Origin: Craurococcus roseus
GTDB taxonomy: Bacteria; Pseudomonadota; Alphaproteobacteria; Acetobacterales; Acetobacteraceae
Reading direction: 5' to 3'
DNA length: 12,976 nucleotides
NCBI RefSeq assembly: GCF_039523795.1
Contig: NZ_BAAAFZ010000098.1
Location: 1 to 12,976 of the forward strand
Shown: piece after piece, positions 1-8,023 of the stretch
How positions within the stretch are numbered: the first letter of the stretch is position 1
Layout: every line of letters starts with the position of its first letter
Notes under the pieces: model-generated
The model's input: only the letters and a program-made list of their open reading frames with translations
Databases searched by the model: none
Told to the model about the DNA's origin: nothing
Position numbers and translations under genes: made by a program

Positions 1-53
1 ATCGTCCCGATGTTGCAGTGCGGCTTCGTCCGCTCGAACTTCGCCTTCGCCAT
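1..53 (-). CDS. tuf: Elongation factor Tu, N-terminal fragment (runs off left edge)
   Basis: The minus strand from base 53 reads MAKAKFERTKPHCNIGTI, the characteristic start of bacterial (especially alphaproteobacterial) EF-Tu just before the GHVDHGKT P-loop. EF-Tu is the cytoplasmic GTPase that delivers aminoacyl-tRNA to the ribosome. Only about 17 codons are inside the window. A GAGG at 61-64 lies upstream of the ATG as a plausible ribosome binding site. Two tRNA genes lie directly upstream on the same strand, the usual tRNA-Tyr/tRNA-Gly/tuf arrangement, so they are probably co-transcribed. The identification is very secure despite the short fragment. Confidence 0.93.
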   Translation of the reverse strand, partial: MAKAKFERTKPHCNIGT

Positions 54-106
54 GTCCGGCCTCGCTAATCCTGTCTGATCCAAACGCCAAAGCACCCGCC
101 GCAAGC

Positions 107-181
<75 letters not shown>

Positions 182-221
182 CCGCGAGCGGCGCGCCGGC
201 GAAGACCGGGGCGGGACTGAA

Positions 222-304
222 TGGAGGGGGTTGGATTCGAACCAACGTAGGCGCGAGCCAACGGATTTACAGTCCGTCCCCTTTAGCCACTCGGGCACCC
301 CTCC
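222..304 (-). tRNA. tRNA-Tyr (anticodon GTA)
   Basis: The minus-strand cloverleaf has acceptor stem GGAGGGG/CCCCTCC with discriminator A at base 222. The anticodon stem ACGGA/TCCGT closes a CTGTAAA loop with anticodon GTA, the variable arm is long as in class II bacterial tRNA-Tyr, and the T-arm is GTTGG-TTCGAAT-CCAAC. The CCA end is not encoded (TTC follows), unlike the neighbouring tRNA-Gly, so it must be added after transcription. It is the first gene of the tRNA-tuf unit. Confidence 0.96.
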
Positions 305-345
305 GCACGCGGCGTCCATACCGATCCTGCCGACGGAGCGCGCCC

Positions 346-372
346 GTTATCCGGATTCCGGGGGCGCGTCAA
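346..372 (-). promoter_or_regulatory. Candidate sigma-70 type promoter for the tRNA-Tyr/tRNA-Gly/tuf unit
   Basis: On the minus strand, TTGACG (372-367) is followed after 15 bp by GATAAC (351-346). This resembles -35/-10 elements with a short spacer. Transcription would begin about 35 nt before the 5' end of tRNA-Tyr. The TTGAC match is good and the location fits, but the spacer is shorter than usual and the -10 matches only four of six bases. Confidence 0.4.
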
Positions 373-499
373 CGAATTGTCGGCGCGGGCCCGGGTACAC
401 CGGCCGTTAAGCCGGGGCGGGCACCATCCGGCGCGACCGGCCCCAATACGAGGGGCGGCGAACCCGGGCCGCCGAGGTCCGACGCGCGACAGGACCGCC

Positions 500-3400
500 A
501 TGACACCGCCCACCGGGGACACGCGCCGCCGTCCGCTTCTCACCGCCCTGGCCGAGGCGGCCGCGCTGGCCCTGGTCGGCCGGCGCGAGAACCCCCTCCG
601 GGGCCTGCCCGAAGACCGCGCCGCGCGGATCAGGGCGGCGCAGGTCGCCAGCGTGGTCCGGCTCACGCCGCTCTCCATGGCGGTCAACCTGCTCAACACC
701 GGCCTCGTGGTCCACCTCTTCTGGGCCGACGGCCCGTCGCGGTGGCTGCTCGGCGCCTGGTTCGCACTGGTGGCGCTGCTGGCCGGCGCGGCGCTCTGGA
801 ACTGGCGCGCCGCGAAGCGCCGGCCGCCGCGGACGGCGGTGTCCCCCCGGGCCACGGCGCACACGCTCGCCCACGCGATCCTCTTCGCCGGCGCTTGGGC
901 CGCCCTGCCCGCGGCGCTCTTCCCGATGGCCGGTCCGTTCGAGCGCTTCGCCCTGGGGTGCTTCGCCACGGGCATGATCGCCGGCGGCGCCTTCGCCCTG
1001 TCGGCGGTGCCCCGGGCCGGCCTCGCCTACACCTGGATCATGTGCCTGCTGATGGGCGCCGGCATGGCGTTCTCGGGCGACCACAGGATGGCCGCCGCCG
1101 CCGGGTTCCTGTGCTTCTACGCTGCCATCATCTCCCGCAACCTGGTGGCGCACGGCGACCTGTTCGCGGCCAACCTCCGGGGGCGCTCCGAAATCGAGGC
1201 GCAGCGCGAGGTGCTCGGCCTCCTGCTGCGCGATTTCGAGGAGAGCGCGGGCGACTGCCTGTGGGAAACCGACGCCGCCGGCCGGCTCCGCCGCTGCCCG
1301 CCCCGCTTCGCCCGGATGCTCGGCGTCGCGCCGGAAACCGCGGCGGACGCGATCCTGCCGGACCTGCTCGGACGGGACGGCGGCGCGGCCGACCGCTTCG
1401 CGGCCCGGGATCCCTTCCGCGACCTGTTGGCAACGGTCCCGGCGGCCGGCGGCGGGGAGCGCGCGCTGTCGTTCACCGCCAAGCCGGTGCTCGACGCCTC
1501 AGGAGCCTTCGCCGGCTTCCGCGGCGTCGCGTCGGACGTCACGGAACGGGTGAAGGCCGAAGCCGAACTCGCGCGGACCAAGGCCTTCCTCGACGCCGTC
1601 GTGGAGAACGTGCCCGCGGTGCTGTTCGCCAAGGACATGGAGGACGGCGGGCGTTACGTCCTGCTCAACCGCGCGGGCGAGCGGCTGCTCGGGTGCCCGC
1701 GGGCGGCCGTCCTGGGCAAGACCGACCGCGACCTCTTCGCGCCGGACGAGGCGGAGCGCTTCGCGGCCAACGACCGGCTGGCGCTCGCGGCGACGGCCGC
1801 GGCCGAGGGCGACGCGCGTTGCGTCTCGGAAGAAGCGGCACTCGCTTCCCGGCACAACGGCGTCCGCCACCTCCGCACACGCAAGCTCGCGCTCGCGGAC
1901 CTGACGGCCGGCGGCACGGGCGCGGGGCCGGCCCGCTACGTGCTCGGCATCTCCGAAGACGTGACGGAGCGCAAGCGCGACGAGGAGCGCCTGAGGGAGC
2001 AGCACCGGCGGCTGGACGCGGCGCTCACCCACATGTCGCACGGCTTGGCCATGTTCGACGCCGAACGGCGCTTGGTCGTCTGCAACCGGCGCCTCCTGGA
2101 GATGTACGGCCTCCCCGACGGGCTGGGCGCGTGCGGCACGCCGCTGCGCGCGCTGGTGGAGGCCAGCATCGCGCGCGGCAACCACCCCAACCTGTCGGCC
2201 GAGTTCATCATCGCCGATTACGAGGCGAGGCTGTCCGGTTCCGAACCCGGCACGGCGTTCGCGCGGCTCGGGGACGGGCGCTCCATCGAGATGTCGTACC
2301 AGCCGCTGGCCGGCGGCGGGGCGGTGGTGACCTTCGAGGACGTCAGCGAGAGGCGCCGCGCCGAGGCGCTCATCAAGGAGCAGAACGAGCGGCTCCGGCT
2401 GCGCGAGGAGGAACTCGCCGTCCAGAACGCGCGCTTCCACACCGCCATCGAGAACATCAACCAAGGGCTGTGCTTCTTCGACGGCGACCACCGCTTGATC
2501 GTCGGCAACAGGCGCTACGCCGAACTGTACGGCTTGGCCCCGGACCAGACCGCGCCGGGGACGACGGTGCGGGAGATCGTCGAGCGCAGGATCGCCGCGG
2601 GGACCGGGCCCAAGGGGATCACGCTCGAAGAGTACGTGGTCTGGCGCGACGCGGTCGCGCGCTCGCCCGGCGCGTCCACCAACCTGATCGAGCTGGCGGA
2701 CGGCCGCCTGTTCGAGGTCCGGCGGGAGGCCACGCCGGACGGGGGCTCGGTGGCGACGCACCAGGACGTCACGGAGCGCCTCCGCACGGAAGCCGCCTTG
2801 ATGGCCCAAAACGAACGCTTCGACGCCGCGCTGACGAACATGTCCCAGGGCCTCGCTATGTTCGACGCCGACGCGCGCCTCGTCGTCCACAACGAGCGCG
2901 TCCTCGAACTCTTCGGCCTGCCGCCGGGCGCGTTGCGGCCGGGCCAGACCCACCGCGAGATCGTGGAGCGCCTCGCCGCGCTCGGACTGTACGCGGCCGG
3001 CCCCTCCCCGGACGAGATCTGCGGGAGCTTCCGCGCGCCGCTCGAAGGCGACGCGGCGTCCGCCGTCCAGTACCGCGCGTTGGCGAACGGCCGCACCTTG
3101 GCCATCGCCACCCGGCCCATGAGGACGGGCGGCTACGTTGCGACCTACGAGGACGTGACCGAGCGGCGGCAGGCCGAAGCGCGCATCATGCACATGGCTC
3201 GCCACGACGCCCTGACGGGCTTGTCCAACCGCTTGTCCTTCCACGAACGCCTGGAGCGCGCGTTGCGGCCGCTCCGGCGGGGCCCGGAAGGGGGAACCAA
3301 CGCCGGAACCGGCCGGACGCGGACCGCCGGCGGCAAGGGCTGCATCGCCGTCCTCTACCTCGACCTGGACCGCTTCAAGGGCGTCAACGACACCCTCGGC

Positions 3401-4594
3401 CACCCCGCGGGCGACGCCTTGCTGAAGGCGGTCGCCGGCCGGATCGCCGCGGCGACGCGGGCGCCGCACGGCGGCGCGGGGCGGGCGGAGGCGGCCATCG
3501 CGCGCCTGGGCGGCGACGAGTTCGCGGTCGCGGTGGCGGTCGGCGCCGGGCCCGCCGCCGCCCGCGCCGCCGCTGCGGCCCTCGCCGCGCGCCTGGTCGC
3601 CGTGCTGGACGAGCCGTTCGAGGTCGAAGGCCACCAAGTGGTGGCAGGCACGAGCGTCGGGATCGCCCTGGCGCCGGTGGACGGGGACTGCCCGGACCGG
3701 CTGCTCAAGGCCGCGGACCTCGCCCTCTACAAGGCGAAGGCGGAAGGGCGGGGCACGTTCCGCTTCTTCGAACCGGAGATGGACCGCCAAGCGCGGGCGC
3801 AGCGCGCGCTGGAGACCGACCTGCGGCGCGCCTTAGCCGCCGGCGAGTTCGAGCTCCACTACCAGCCCATCCTCGACCTTCGCGCCGACCGCGTTTCGGG
3901 GTTCGAAGCGCTGCTGCGTTGGAACCACCCCGACCGCGGCCGGGTTTCGCCGGCCGAGTTCGTGCCGGTCGCAGAGGAGATCGGCCTCATGGCGCCGATC
4001 GGCGATTGGGTGCTGCGCACCGCCTGCGCCGAAGCGGCCGCCTGGCCGGGCGCCTTGAAGGTGGCGGTCAACCTGTCGCCGGCGCAGTTCAGGAGCCGCA
4101 AGCTGGTGACGTCCGTGGCGGAAGCGCTTTCGGCGTCGGGCCTGCCGCCGGACCGACTGGAGCTGGAGATCACCGAAACCGTGCTGCTGGAGCGCTCGGA
4201 GCCCAACCTCGACCAACTGCACCAGTTGCGGGCGCTCGGCGCGCGCATCGCCATGGACGATTTCGGGACGGGCTACTCGTCCCTGGGCTACCTGCGCGCC
4301 TTCCCCTTCGACAAGATCAAGATCGACCGCTCCTTCGTGCACGACCTGGAAAAGGACGGCGACGGCGGCTGCGCGGCCATCGTGCGCGCCGTCGCCGGCC
4401 TGGGCGCGAGCCTCGGCGTGCGCACCACGGCGGAGGGCGTGGAGACGGCGGCCCAACTCGCCTTCATCCGTGCGGAAGGCTGCACCGAGGTGCAGGGCTA
4501 CCACCTCTCGCCGCCGCGGCCGGCGGCCGAGATCGCCGCCATGCTGCGCCCCCTCGTCCACGGCGCGGGCAAGGCCGCGGCGGACGCGCTTTGA
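500..4594 (+). CDS. Membrane multi-PAS GGDEF/EAL protein (c-di-GMP cyclase/phosphodiesterase)
   Basis: The 1364-residue protein is predicted to make and/or degrade cyclic di-GMP at the inner membrane. I chose ATG 500 because AGGA at 491-494 precedes it; an upstream TTG at 377 opens the same frame but adds an Arg/Pro-rich, unlikely N-terminus. Residues about 1-225 are hydrophobic with roughly six membrane segments. PAS-like domains follow near 245-350 and 360-490, each ending in a DVTER motif. Three PAS_7-type repeats start near 511 (HMSHGLAMFD), 652 (NINQGLCFFD) and 780 (NMSQGLAMFD). The GGDEF domain (about 895-1085) has DLDRFK at 955 and intact GGDEF at 1004-1008. The EAL domain (about 1105-1355) has EAL at 1136, NLSPAQF, DDFGTGYSS at 1253 and TAEGVE, so it looks catalytic. 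No RxxD inhibitory site precedes GGDEF (RAEA instead). The ligand sensed is unknown, and which activity dominates cannot be read from sequence. Confidence 0.93.
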   Translation: MTPPTGDTRRRPLLTALAEAAALALVGRRENPLRGLPEDRAARIRAAQVASVVRLTPLSMAVNLLNTGLVVHLFWADGPSRWLLGAWFALVALLAGAALWNWRAAKRRPPRTAVSPRATAHTLAHAILFAGAWAALPAALFPMAGPFERFALGCFATGMIAGGAFALSAVPRAGLAYTWIMCLLMGAGMAFSGDHRMAAAAGFLCFYAAIISRNLVAHGDLFAANLRGRSEIEAQREVLGLLLRDFEESAGDCLWETDAAGRLRRCPPRFARMLGVAPETAADAILPDLLGRDGGAADRFAARDPFRDLLATVPAAGGGERALSFTAKPVLDASGAFAGFRGVASDVTERVKAEAELARTKAFLDAVVENVPAVLFAKDMEDGGRYVLLNRAGERLLGCPRAAVLGKTDRDLFAPDEAERFAANDRLALAATAAAEGDARCVSEEAALASRHNGVRHLRTRKLALADLTAGGTGAGPARYVLGISEDVTERKRDEERLREQHRRLDAALTHMSHGLAMFDAERRLVVCNRRLLEMYGLPDGLGACGTPLRALVEASIARGNHPNLSAEFIIADYEARLSGSEPGTAFARLGDGRSIEMSYQPLAGGGAVVTFEDVSERRRAEALIKEQNERLRLREEELAVQNARFHTAIENINQGLCFFDGDHRLIVGNRRYAELYGLAPDQTAPGTTVREIVERRIAAGTGPKGITLEEYVVWRDAVARSPGASTNLIELADGRLFEVRREATPDGGSVATHQDVTERLRTEAALMAQNERFDAALTNMSQGLAMFDADARLVVHNERVLELFGLPPGALRPGQTHREIVERLAALGLYAAGPSPDEICGSFRAPLEGDAASAVQYRALANGRTLAIATRPMRTGGYVATYEDVTERRQAEARIMHMARHDALTGLSNRLSFHERLERALRPLRRGPEGGTNAGTGRTRTAGGKGCIAVLYLDLDRFKGVNDTLGHPAGDALLKAVAGRIAAATRAPHGGAGRAEAAIARLGGDEFAVAVAVGAGPAAARAAAAALAARLVAVLDEPFEVEGHQVVAGTSVGIALAPVDGDCPDRLLKAADLALYKAKAEGRGTFRFFEPEMDRQARAQRALETDLRRALAAGEFELHYQPILDLRADRVSGFEALLRWNHPDRGRVSPAEFVPVAEEIGLMAPIGDWVLRTACAEAAAWPGALKVAVNLSPAQFRSRKLVTSVAEALSASGLPPDRLELEITETVLLERSEPNLDQLHQLRALGARIAMDDFGTGYSSLGYLRAFPFDKIKIDRSFVHDLEKDGDGGCAAIVRAVAGLGASLGVRTTAEGVETAAQLAFIRAEGCTEVQGYHLSPPRPAAEIAAMLRPLVHGAGKAAADAL

Positions 4595-4607
4595 AGCGGG
4601 GGCGCGG

Positions 4608-4637
4608 CGCCGGTCCAGCCGGCGAGGCAGTGCCTCG
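4608..4637. terminator. Two small hairpins between convergent genes, possible terminator
   Basis: The 77-nt gap between the convergent GGDEF/EAL gene and the kinase-like pseudogene holds two inverted repeats. One is CGCCGG-TCCAG-CCGGCG (4608-4624). The other is CGAGGCA-G-TGCCTCG (4623-4637), followed on the plus strand by GGTTTGG. They share two bases, so only one can form fully at a time. There is no proper T-run, so Rho-independent termination is only a possibility suggested by position and structure. Confidence 0.3.
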
Positions 4638-4671
4638 GTTTGGATGTCCTTGGAGGGCGGGAAGCGGCCCC

Positions 4672-5204
4672 CTACCCTCCGCGGGCGCCCTGCTCGCGTC
4701 GCACGGTTCCGAGGAATAGCCGCATCGCCCGCGGCGACCGCAGGTGGTGCACGCGCTTCGACGATGCTTCGGCCACGGATTGCCTGTGGCGAGGCGTCAG
4801 CCGGCGATGGCAGCGCCACAGCACATTGTAGCTGCTGACGGTATTCGCCCAGATCGGGCCGCCCGCCGGCCAGCCTTCCGGGTCCGCGAAGATGCCCTTG
4901 ATGAGCCGCTTCGTGACCCACCAGTGATGAAGGGAAGGGGCAGGTCGACACGGACCGGCGTGTCGGCGGCCGCCAACCGCTCCCAGGCGGATGCGACGCA
5001 GTCTAAGCCGTCGATGATCCAGGCATCCCTCCGCAGCAGTTCGGCGTGGATCTGCGGGTATCGCTCGTGCGGCACCTTCTCGCCGCATGGCCCGTGCTGG
5101 ATCGTGTCGACCGCTTGCAGCGGCAGCCCGGTCAGGTTCGCCAGCCGCTTGGCGAGGGTGGACTTGCCGCCGCCGGCCTTGCAGAACACCGCCACCCGCC
5201 TCAT
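4672..5204 (-). pseudogene. P-loop adenylate-kinase-like (topology-modulation type) protein, frameshifted
   Basis: From ATG 5204 the minus strand reads MRRVAVFCKAGGGKSTLAKRLANL and continues through PHERYPQIHAELLRRDAWIIDGL to VDLPLPFI (I93 at 4928-4926). The frame then goes wrong (TGGSRSGSS). The expected continuation HWWVTKRLIKGIF, then SSYNVLWRCHRRLTPRHR and VHHLRSP, resumes one frame over from 4926 to the TAG at 4672-4674. One missing base near 4923-4931 explains this. Restored, the product would be 177 residues, the usual size for these small NTP-binding proteins annotated as AAA or adenylate kinase. The first glycine of the Walker A motif (GxxxxGKS) is Cys8, which also suggests erosion. 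The true substrate of the family is not well defined. A sequencing error is an alternative to a real pseudogene. It is convergent to the GGDEF/EAL gene. Confidence 0.75.
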
Positions 5205-5349
5205 CGCAGGCCTCGCGCCGGCGGGGGCCGAGGCGAGCGCGTCAGCGTTCGGTCGCCTGCGCGGTTCGGAGAGGGCGGGCACGGGCTGCGGCATGATGGA
5301 CGTCCGGGTGGGCGCCGGATCGGGCGAAGGCGGCAAGGGGCGACGCAGC

Positions 5350-5370
5350 CGGCCTGAAAGGGTCAGGCCG
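5350..5370. repeat. Perfect 8-bp inverted repeat (hairpin)
   Basis: CGGCCTGA (5350-5357) and TCAGGCCG (5363-5370) form a perfect 8-bp stem with a 5-nt loop. It lies about 145 nt upstream of the start of the minus-strand kinase-like pseudogene. No T-run follows on either strand, so it is more likely a leader structure or protein site than a terminator. Function unknown. Confidence 0.45.
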
Positions 5371-5816
5371 AGAGGGTAATCCGCCCAAAGCGCCCCGGGG
5401 TCGTCATGCGCGGAGCGTAGCGCCGGGCACGGTGCGGGTTCCAGTCTCGAAGAGCGCTCCGCGTCGTTCGGTGGCGGTGGATCGGTCCGGGATCGGCCGC
5501 GGCCTGCGAAGGTTCGCCTTGGGGCGGCAGCCGAAGTCCAAACCGAGACACCGCCGCCGGCGACGATTCCTTGCGCCACCATATTTGTTCATGTTGTGTT
5601 TCGAAACTTCGACGGAGCGTCGCCCATGCACCACGCCTCCTTGGACCGCTCGCCTGCCATCCCCGGCCCTTCGCCGCCGCACCTACGCCGCGCGACGTCG
5701 CACCCGCTGCCTCTCCTCCGACAAGTCGCGTGAGCGCGTCCGATGAAACCACCCACGCCGCGGACCACGCGAACGCAGGCCCCGCCCCACCCCGGCGCCC
5801 GCTCAGCCGCCGCCGC

Positions 5817-6220
5817 GCAATTTGTCCGAATCGCGCAAAACGCGCCGAACCTTCGGCGTGGCCTCTGGCGGCGCGCGCCCTCCCCGCCGCACCCGCGGCA
5901 TTCGTCCGAACGTCGGCAGGACCGCGGCAGCACCCGGCCGGCGTTGGGGCATTCGTCCCATTCGCGCAAAACCCGCCGCGCCGTCGACCGTGCGTCCGCC
6001 GCTCCGGCCACCCGGCGCTCGCCGGGTCCGTCTTCCGGCCAACGCCGCGCCATTCGTCAGAACGGAGCACGCTCCTCCGCACCGCAGGATCGGATCGTTC
6101 GCCCATCCGGCCCGCCCCGGCTCCAGCCAGCGCACGGCATTCGTCCGAAACGCGCCCGAGCCGCCGGATCGCCCCCCGGACACCGGCCCGGCCGGCACAA
6201 GGGTACTTGTCCGAACGGAG
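5817..6220. repeat. Array of six degenerate TTCGTCCGAA repeats
   Basis: Six copies of a core like (G)GCATTCGTCCGAAC lie in the same orientation at 5821-5830, 5901-5910, 5952-5961, 6053-6062, 6140-6149 and 6206-6215. The spacing is irregular at 80, 51, 101, 87 and 66 bp. The core is itself a short inverted repeat (TTCG-TC-CGAA). Flanks define subtypes. Copies 1 and 3 are followed by TCGCGCAAAAC(G/C)CGCC. Copies 4 and 6 are followed by CGGAGCAC, then (C/G)CGCACC. It may be an intergenic repeat family or a cluster of regulator sites. No coding frame explains it. Confidence 0.6.
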
Positions 6221-6321
6221 CACGGGCCGCCGCACCACCGAAAGGGTCCACACCGTTCCGGCGCGGGCACCGCGACGCCGCCCTCCCTTGCCAGGGCCGT
6301 TCCGCGGTCCAGGATGGGCCC

Positions 6322-7140
6322 ATGCGTCGCTCGCCGCCCCGCCATCCCCGGCCGTTCGCCGCCGGTGTTTCCCCGCGTCCGGGTGCCGCCGGCGGGCCGC
6401 GCGCCGGCAGCGGGCCGGCCGGCGTGTGGCTGCACGGCCTCCACCCGGTCGCGGCAGCGCTCGCCAACCCCGCCCGCCGCCTGCGCCGCCTGTTGCTCAC
6501 GGAAGAAGCGGAAGCCGCCCTCGCCGCGCGCCTGCCTGCCGGCCGGCCCTGGCGCATCGCGCCGGAGCGGGCCGACCGCGCCCGCTTCAACACATTCCTC
6601 CACGAGGACGCCGTCCACCAAGGCGCCGCGCTCCTGGCCGACCCGCTGCCTCCGGTGCCGCTCGATCGCGCGCTCGCCCACGGCGACGGGCCGGTGCTTG
6701 TGCTCGACCAAGTGACGGACCCGCGCAACGTCGGCGCCATCCTGCGCTCCGCCGCGGCCTTCGGCGCCGCCGCCCTGGTGCTACAGGACCGCCACGCCCC
6801 GCCCGAGACCGGCACCCTGGCGCGCGCCGCCTCCGGCGCGCTGGAGATCGTCCCCGTGGTGCGGGAGGTGAACCTCGCCCGCGCCCTGCGCGAATTGAAG
6901 GACGCCGGGCTCTGGGTGGTGGGCCTGGACGCGGCGGCGCCCGTCACGCTGGCCCAGGTCGCGCACGGGCTCGCCGGGCGGCGCGTGGCGCTGGTGCTCG
7001 GCGCGGAGGGCGAAGGGCTCCGGCGCCTCACCCGCGAAACCTGCGACGAGGTCGCCCGCCTGCCCATCGCCCCGGAGGTGGAGAGCCTCAACGTCTCCGC
7101 CGCCGCGGCGGTGGCCCTCTACGAACTCGCCCGCCGCTGA
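6322..7140 (+). CDS. rlmB: 23S rRNA (guanosine-2'-O-)-methyltransferase RlmB
   Basis: The 272-residue SpoU/TrmH-family enzyme methylates the 2'-OH of a conserved 23S rRNA guanosine (G2251 in E. coli) using S-adenosylmethionine. After an Arg/Pro-rich N-terminal tail, GVWLHGLHPVAAAL begins the usual N-terminal substrate-binding domain. The SPOUT motifs follow in order: VLDQVTDPRNVGAILRSAAAFGA (motif 1), LVLGAEGEGLRRLT (motif 2) and PIAPEVESLNVSAAAAVALYE (motif 3), the knot that binds SAM. I chose ATG 6322 because AGGA at 6311-6314 precedes it and the frame further upstream is unstructured. It stops 10 nt before the next gene and probably shares its transcript. Family assignment is secure; the RlmB subgroup is inferred from the HGLHPV start and motif spacing. 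Confidence 0.9.
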   Translation: MRRSPPRHPRPFAAGVSPRPGAAGGPRAGSGPAGVWLHGLHPVAAALANPARRLRRLLLTEEAEAALAARLPAGRPWRIAPERADRARFNTFLHEDAVHQGAALLADPLPPVPLDRALAHGDGPVLVLDQVTDPRNVGAILRSAAAFGAAALVLQDRHAPPETGTLARAASGALEIVPVVREVNLARALRELKDAGLWVVGLDAAAPVTLAQVAHGLAGRRVALVLGAEGEGLRRLTRETCDEVARLPIAPEVESLNVSAAAAVALYELARR

Positions 7141-7150
7141 GGAGCCGCCC

Positions 7151-7915
7151 ATGGACCCCGCCGACGCCATCCTCGCCGCCCGCCGCGCCAAGCGCCCGCT
7201 AGAACCGCTCGGAGGGGCCGCTCCCGCCGACCCGGCCGCGGGCTACGCCCTGCAACGGCGCGTGGCGGAGCGGCTCGGCGCGGTGCCGCCCGCCGGCTTC
7301 AAGATCGGCGCCACCACGAAGCAGATGCAGGCGTACCTGGGCCTCCCCGGCCCCGCCGCGGGCTTCGTCCCGCGCGAAAGCCTGCAACCGGACGGCGCGA
7401 CGCTCCGCTTCGCTGACTTCCTCAACGCCGGCGTCGAGTGCGAAGTCGGCGTCCGCCTCGGCCGCGACCTGCCTTTCGGCCCCTGCACCCGCGAGCAGGC
7501 GGCGGACGCGGTGGCGGCCGTCCACCCCGCGATCGAAGTCGTGGAGAAGCGCTACCCCGCCGACCTGGCGGAACTCGGCACGCCCACCCTGATCGCCGAC
7601 CAGGTGTTCCACGCCGCCGGGCTGATGGGGGCGCCGGTGCCGGACTGGCGCGCCGTCGACCTCGGCGCCGCGCGGGGCGAGTTGCGGGTGGACGGCGCGG
7701 CCAAGGGCGCCGGCCACGGCCGCGACCTGCTCGGCCACCCTTTCGAGGCGCTCGCGTGGCTCGCCGGATCGGGCGCGGCCGAGGCGTTCGGCGGCCTGAA
7801 GGCCGGCCAGGTGGTATGGCTCGGCTCGGTGACGCCGCCGATCTGGCTCGACGGCCCCTGCGAGGTGGAAGCGGCGTTCGACCTACTCGGCACCGCGCGC
7901 CTGCGCTTCGTTTGA
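7151..7915 (+). CDS. Fumarylacetoacetate hydrolase family / 2-keto-4-pentenoate hydratase-like protein
   Basis: The 254-residue product resembles the MhpD-type hydratases and related decarboxylases of the FAH superfamily, which act on 2-keto-dienoic acids from aromatic ring cleavage using a divalent metal. Family signs are GFKIGATTKQMQAYLGL near residues 50-65, the metal-site pattern VECEVGVRLGRDLP with two glutamates, AIEVVEKRY with a further acidic pair, and the C-terminal KAGQVVWLGSVTPPIWL segment. The start is fixed by GGAG at 7141-7144, right after the rlmB stop, 6 nt before ATG 7151. No other aromatic catabolism gene is present, so the substrate is unknown and pathway membership should not be assumed. 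The gene ends facing the export operon. Confidence 0.83.
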   Translation: MDPADAILAARRAKRPLEPLGGAAPADPAAGYALQRRVAERLGAVPPAGFKIGATTKQMQAYLGLPGPAAGFVPRESLQPDGATLRFADFLNAGVECEVGVRLGRDLPFGPCTREQAADAVAAVHPAIEVVEKRYPADLAELGTPTLIADQVFHAAGLMGAPVPDWRAVDLGAARGELRVDGAAKGAGHGRDLLGHPFEALAWLAGSGAAEAFGGLKAGQVVWLGSVTPPIWLDGPCEVEAAFDLLGTARLRFV

Positions 7916-8023
7916 AGCGGTTCCCGGGCCTTGCCGCGGGAGTCCGGAAGCCGCGCCCCGGGAGCGGTCACGGCGAGGCGGTCCGGCGCGACGGCGGCGG
8001 CGGGCTGGCACCTCCCCCACGCT

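Larger units (their letters stand above)
5205..6321. other. Long gene-free region upstream of rlmB
   Basis: No open frame here resembles a known protein. The long frames on both strands are Arg/Pro/Ala-rich, typical of non-coding high-GC DNA read in random frames. What can be seen is an inverted repeat at 5350-5370 in the leader of the kinase-like pseudogene, a short AT-richer patch near 5578-5612 (around ATATTTGTTCATGTTG), and the array of TTCGTCCGAA-type repeats at 5817-6220. I found no convincing rlmB promoter in the last 100 bases. Confidence 0.6.

Noticed and set aside
1499..3790. A 763-residue minus-strand open frame
   Set aside because: Antisense shadow of the PAS repeats; its internal repetition merely mirrors the PAS_7 duplication on the other strand.
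5817..6220. CRISPR array
   Set aside because: Repeats are short, degenerate and irregularly spaced (51-101 bp), and no cas gene is near.
5363..6253. Minus-strand open frame with repeated VRRPVLRSDKYP and VRRSVLRSDEWR segments
   Set aside because: The repetition follows from the TTCGTCCGAA DNA repeats; the rest is Arg/Ala/Gly-rich, and no start with a ribosome binding site is apparent.
7916..8023. Bidirectional terminator between the hydratase-like gene and the exporter gene
   Set aside because: The gap contains several GC-rich partial complementarities, but no clean stem with a T-run could be identified.
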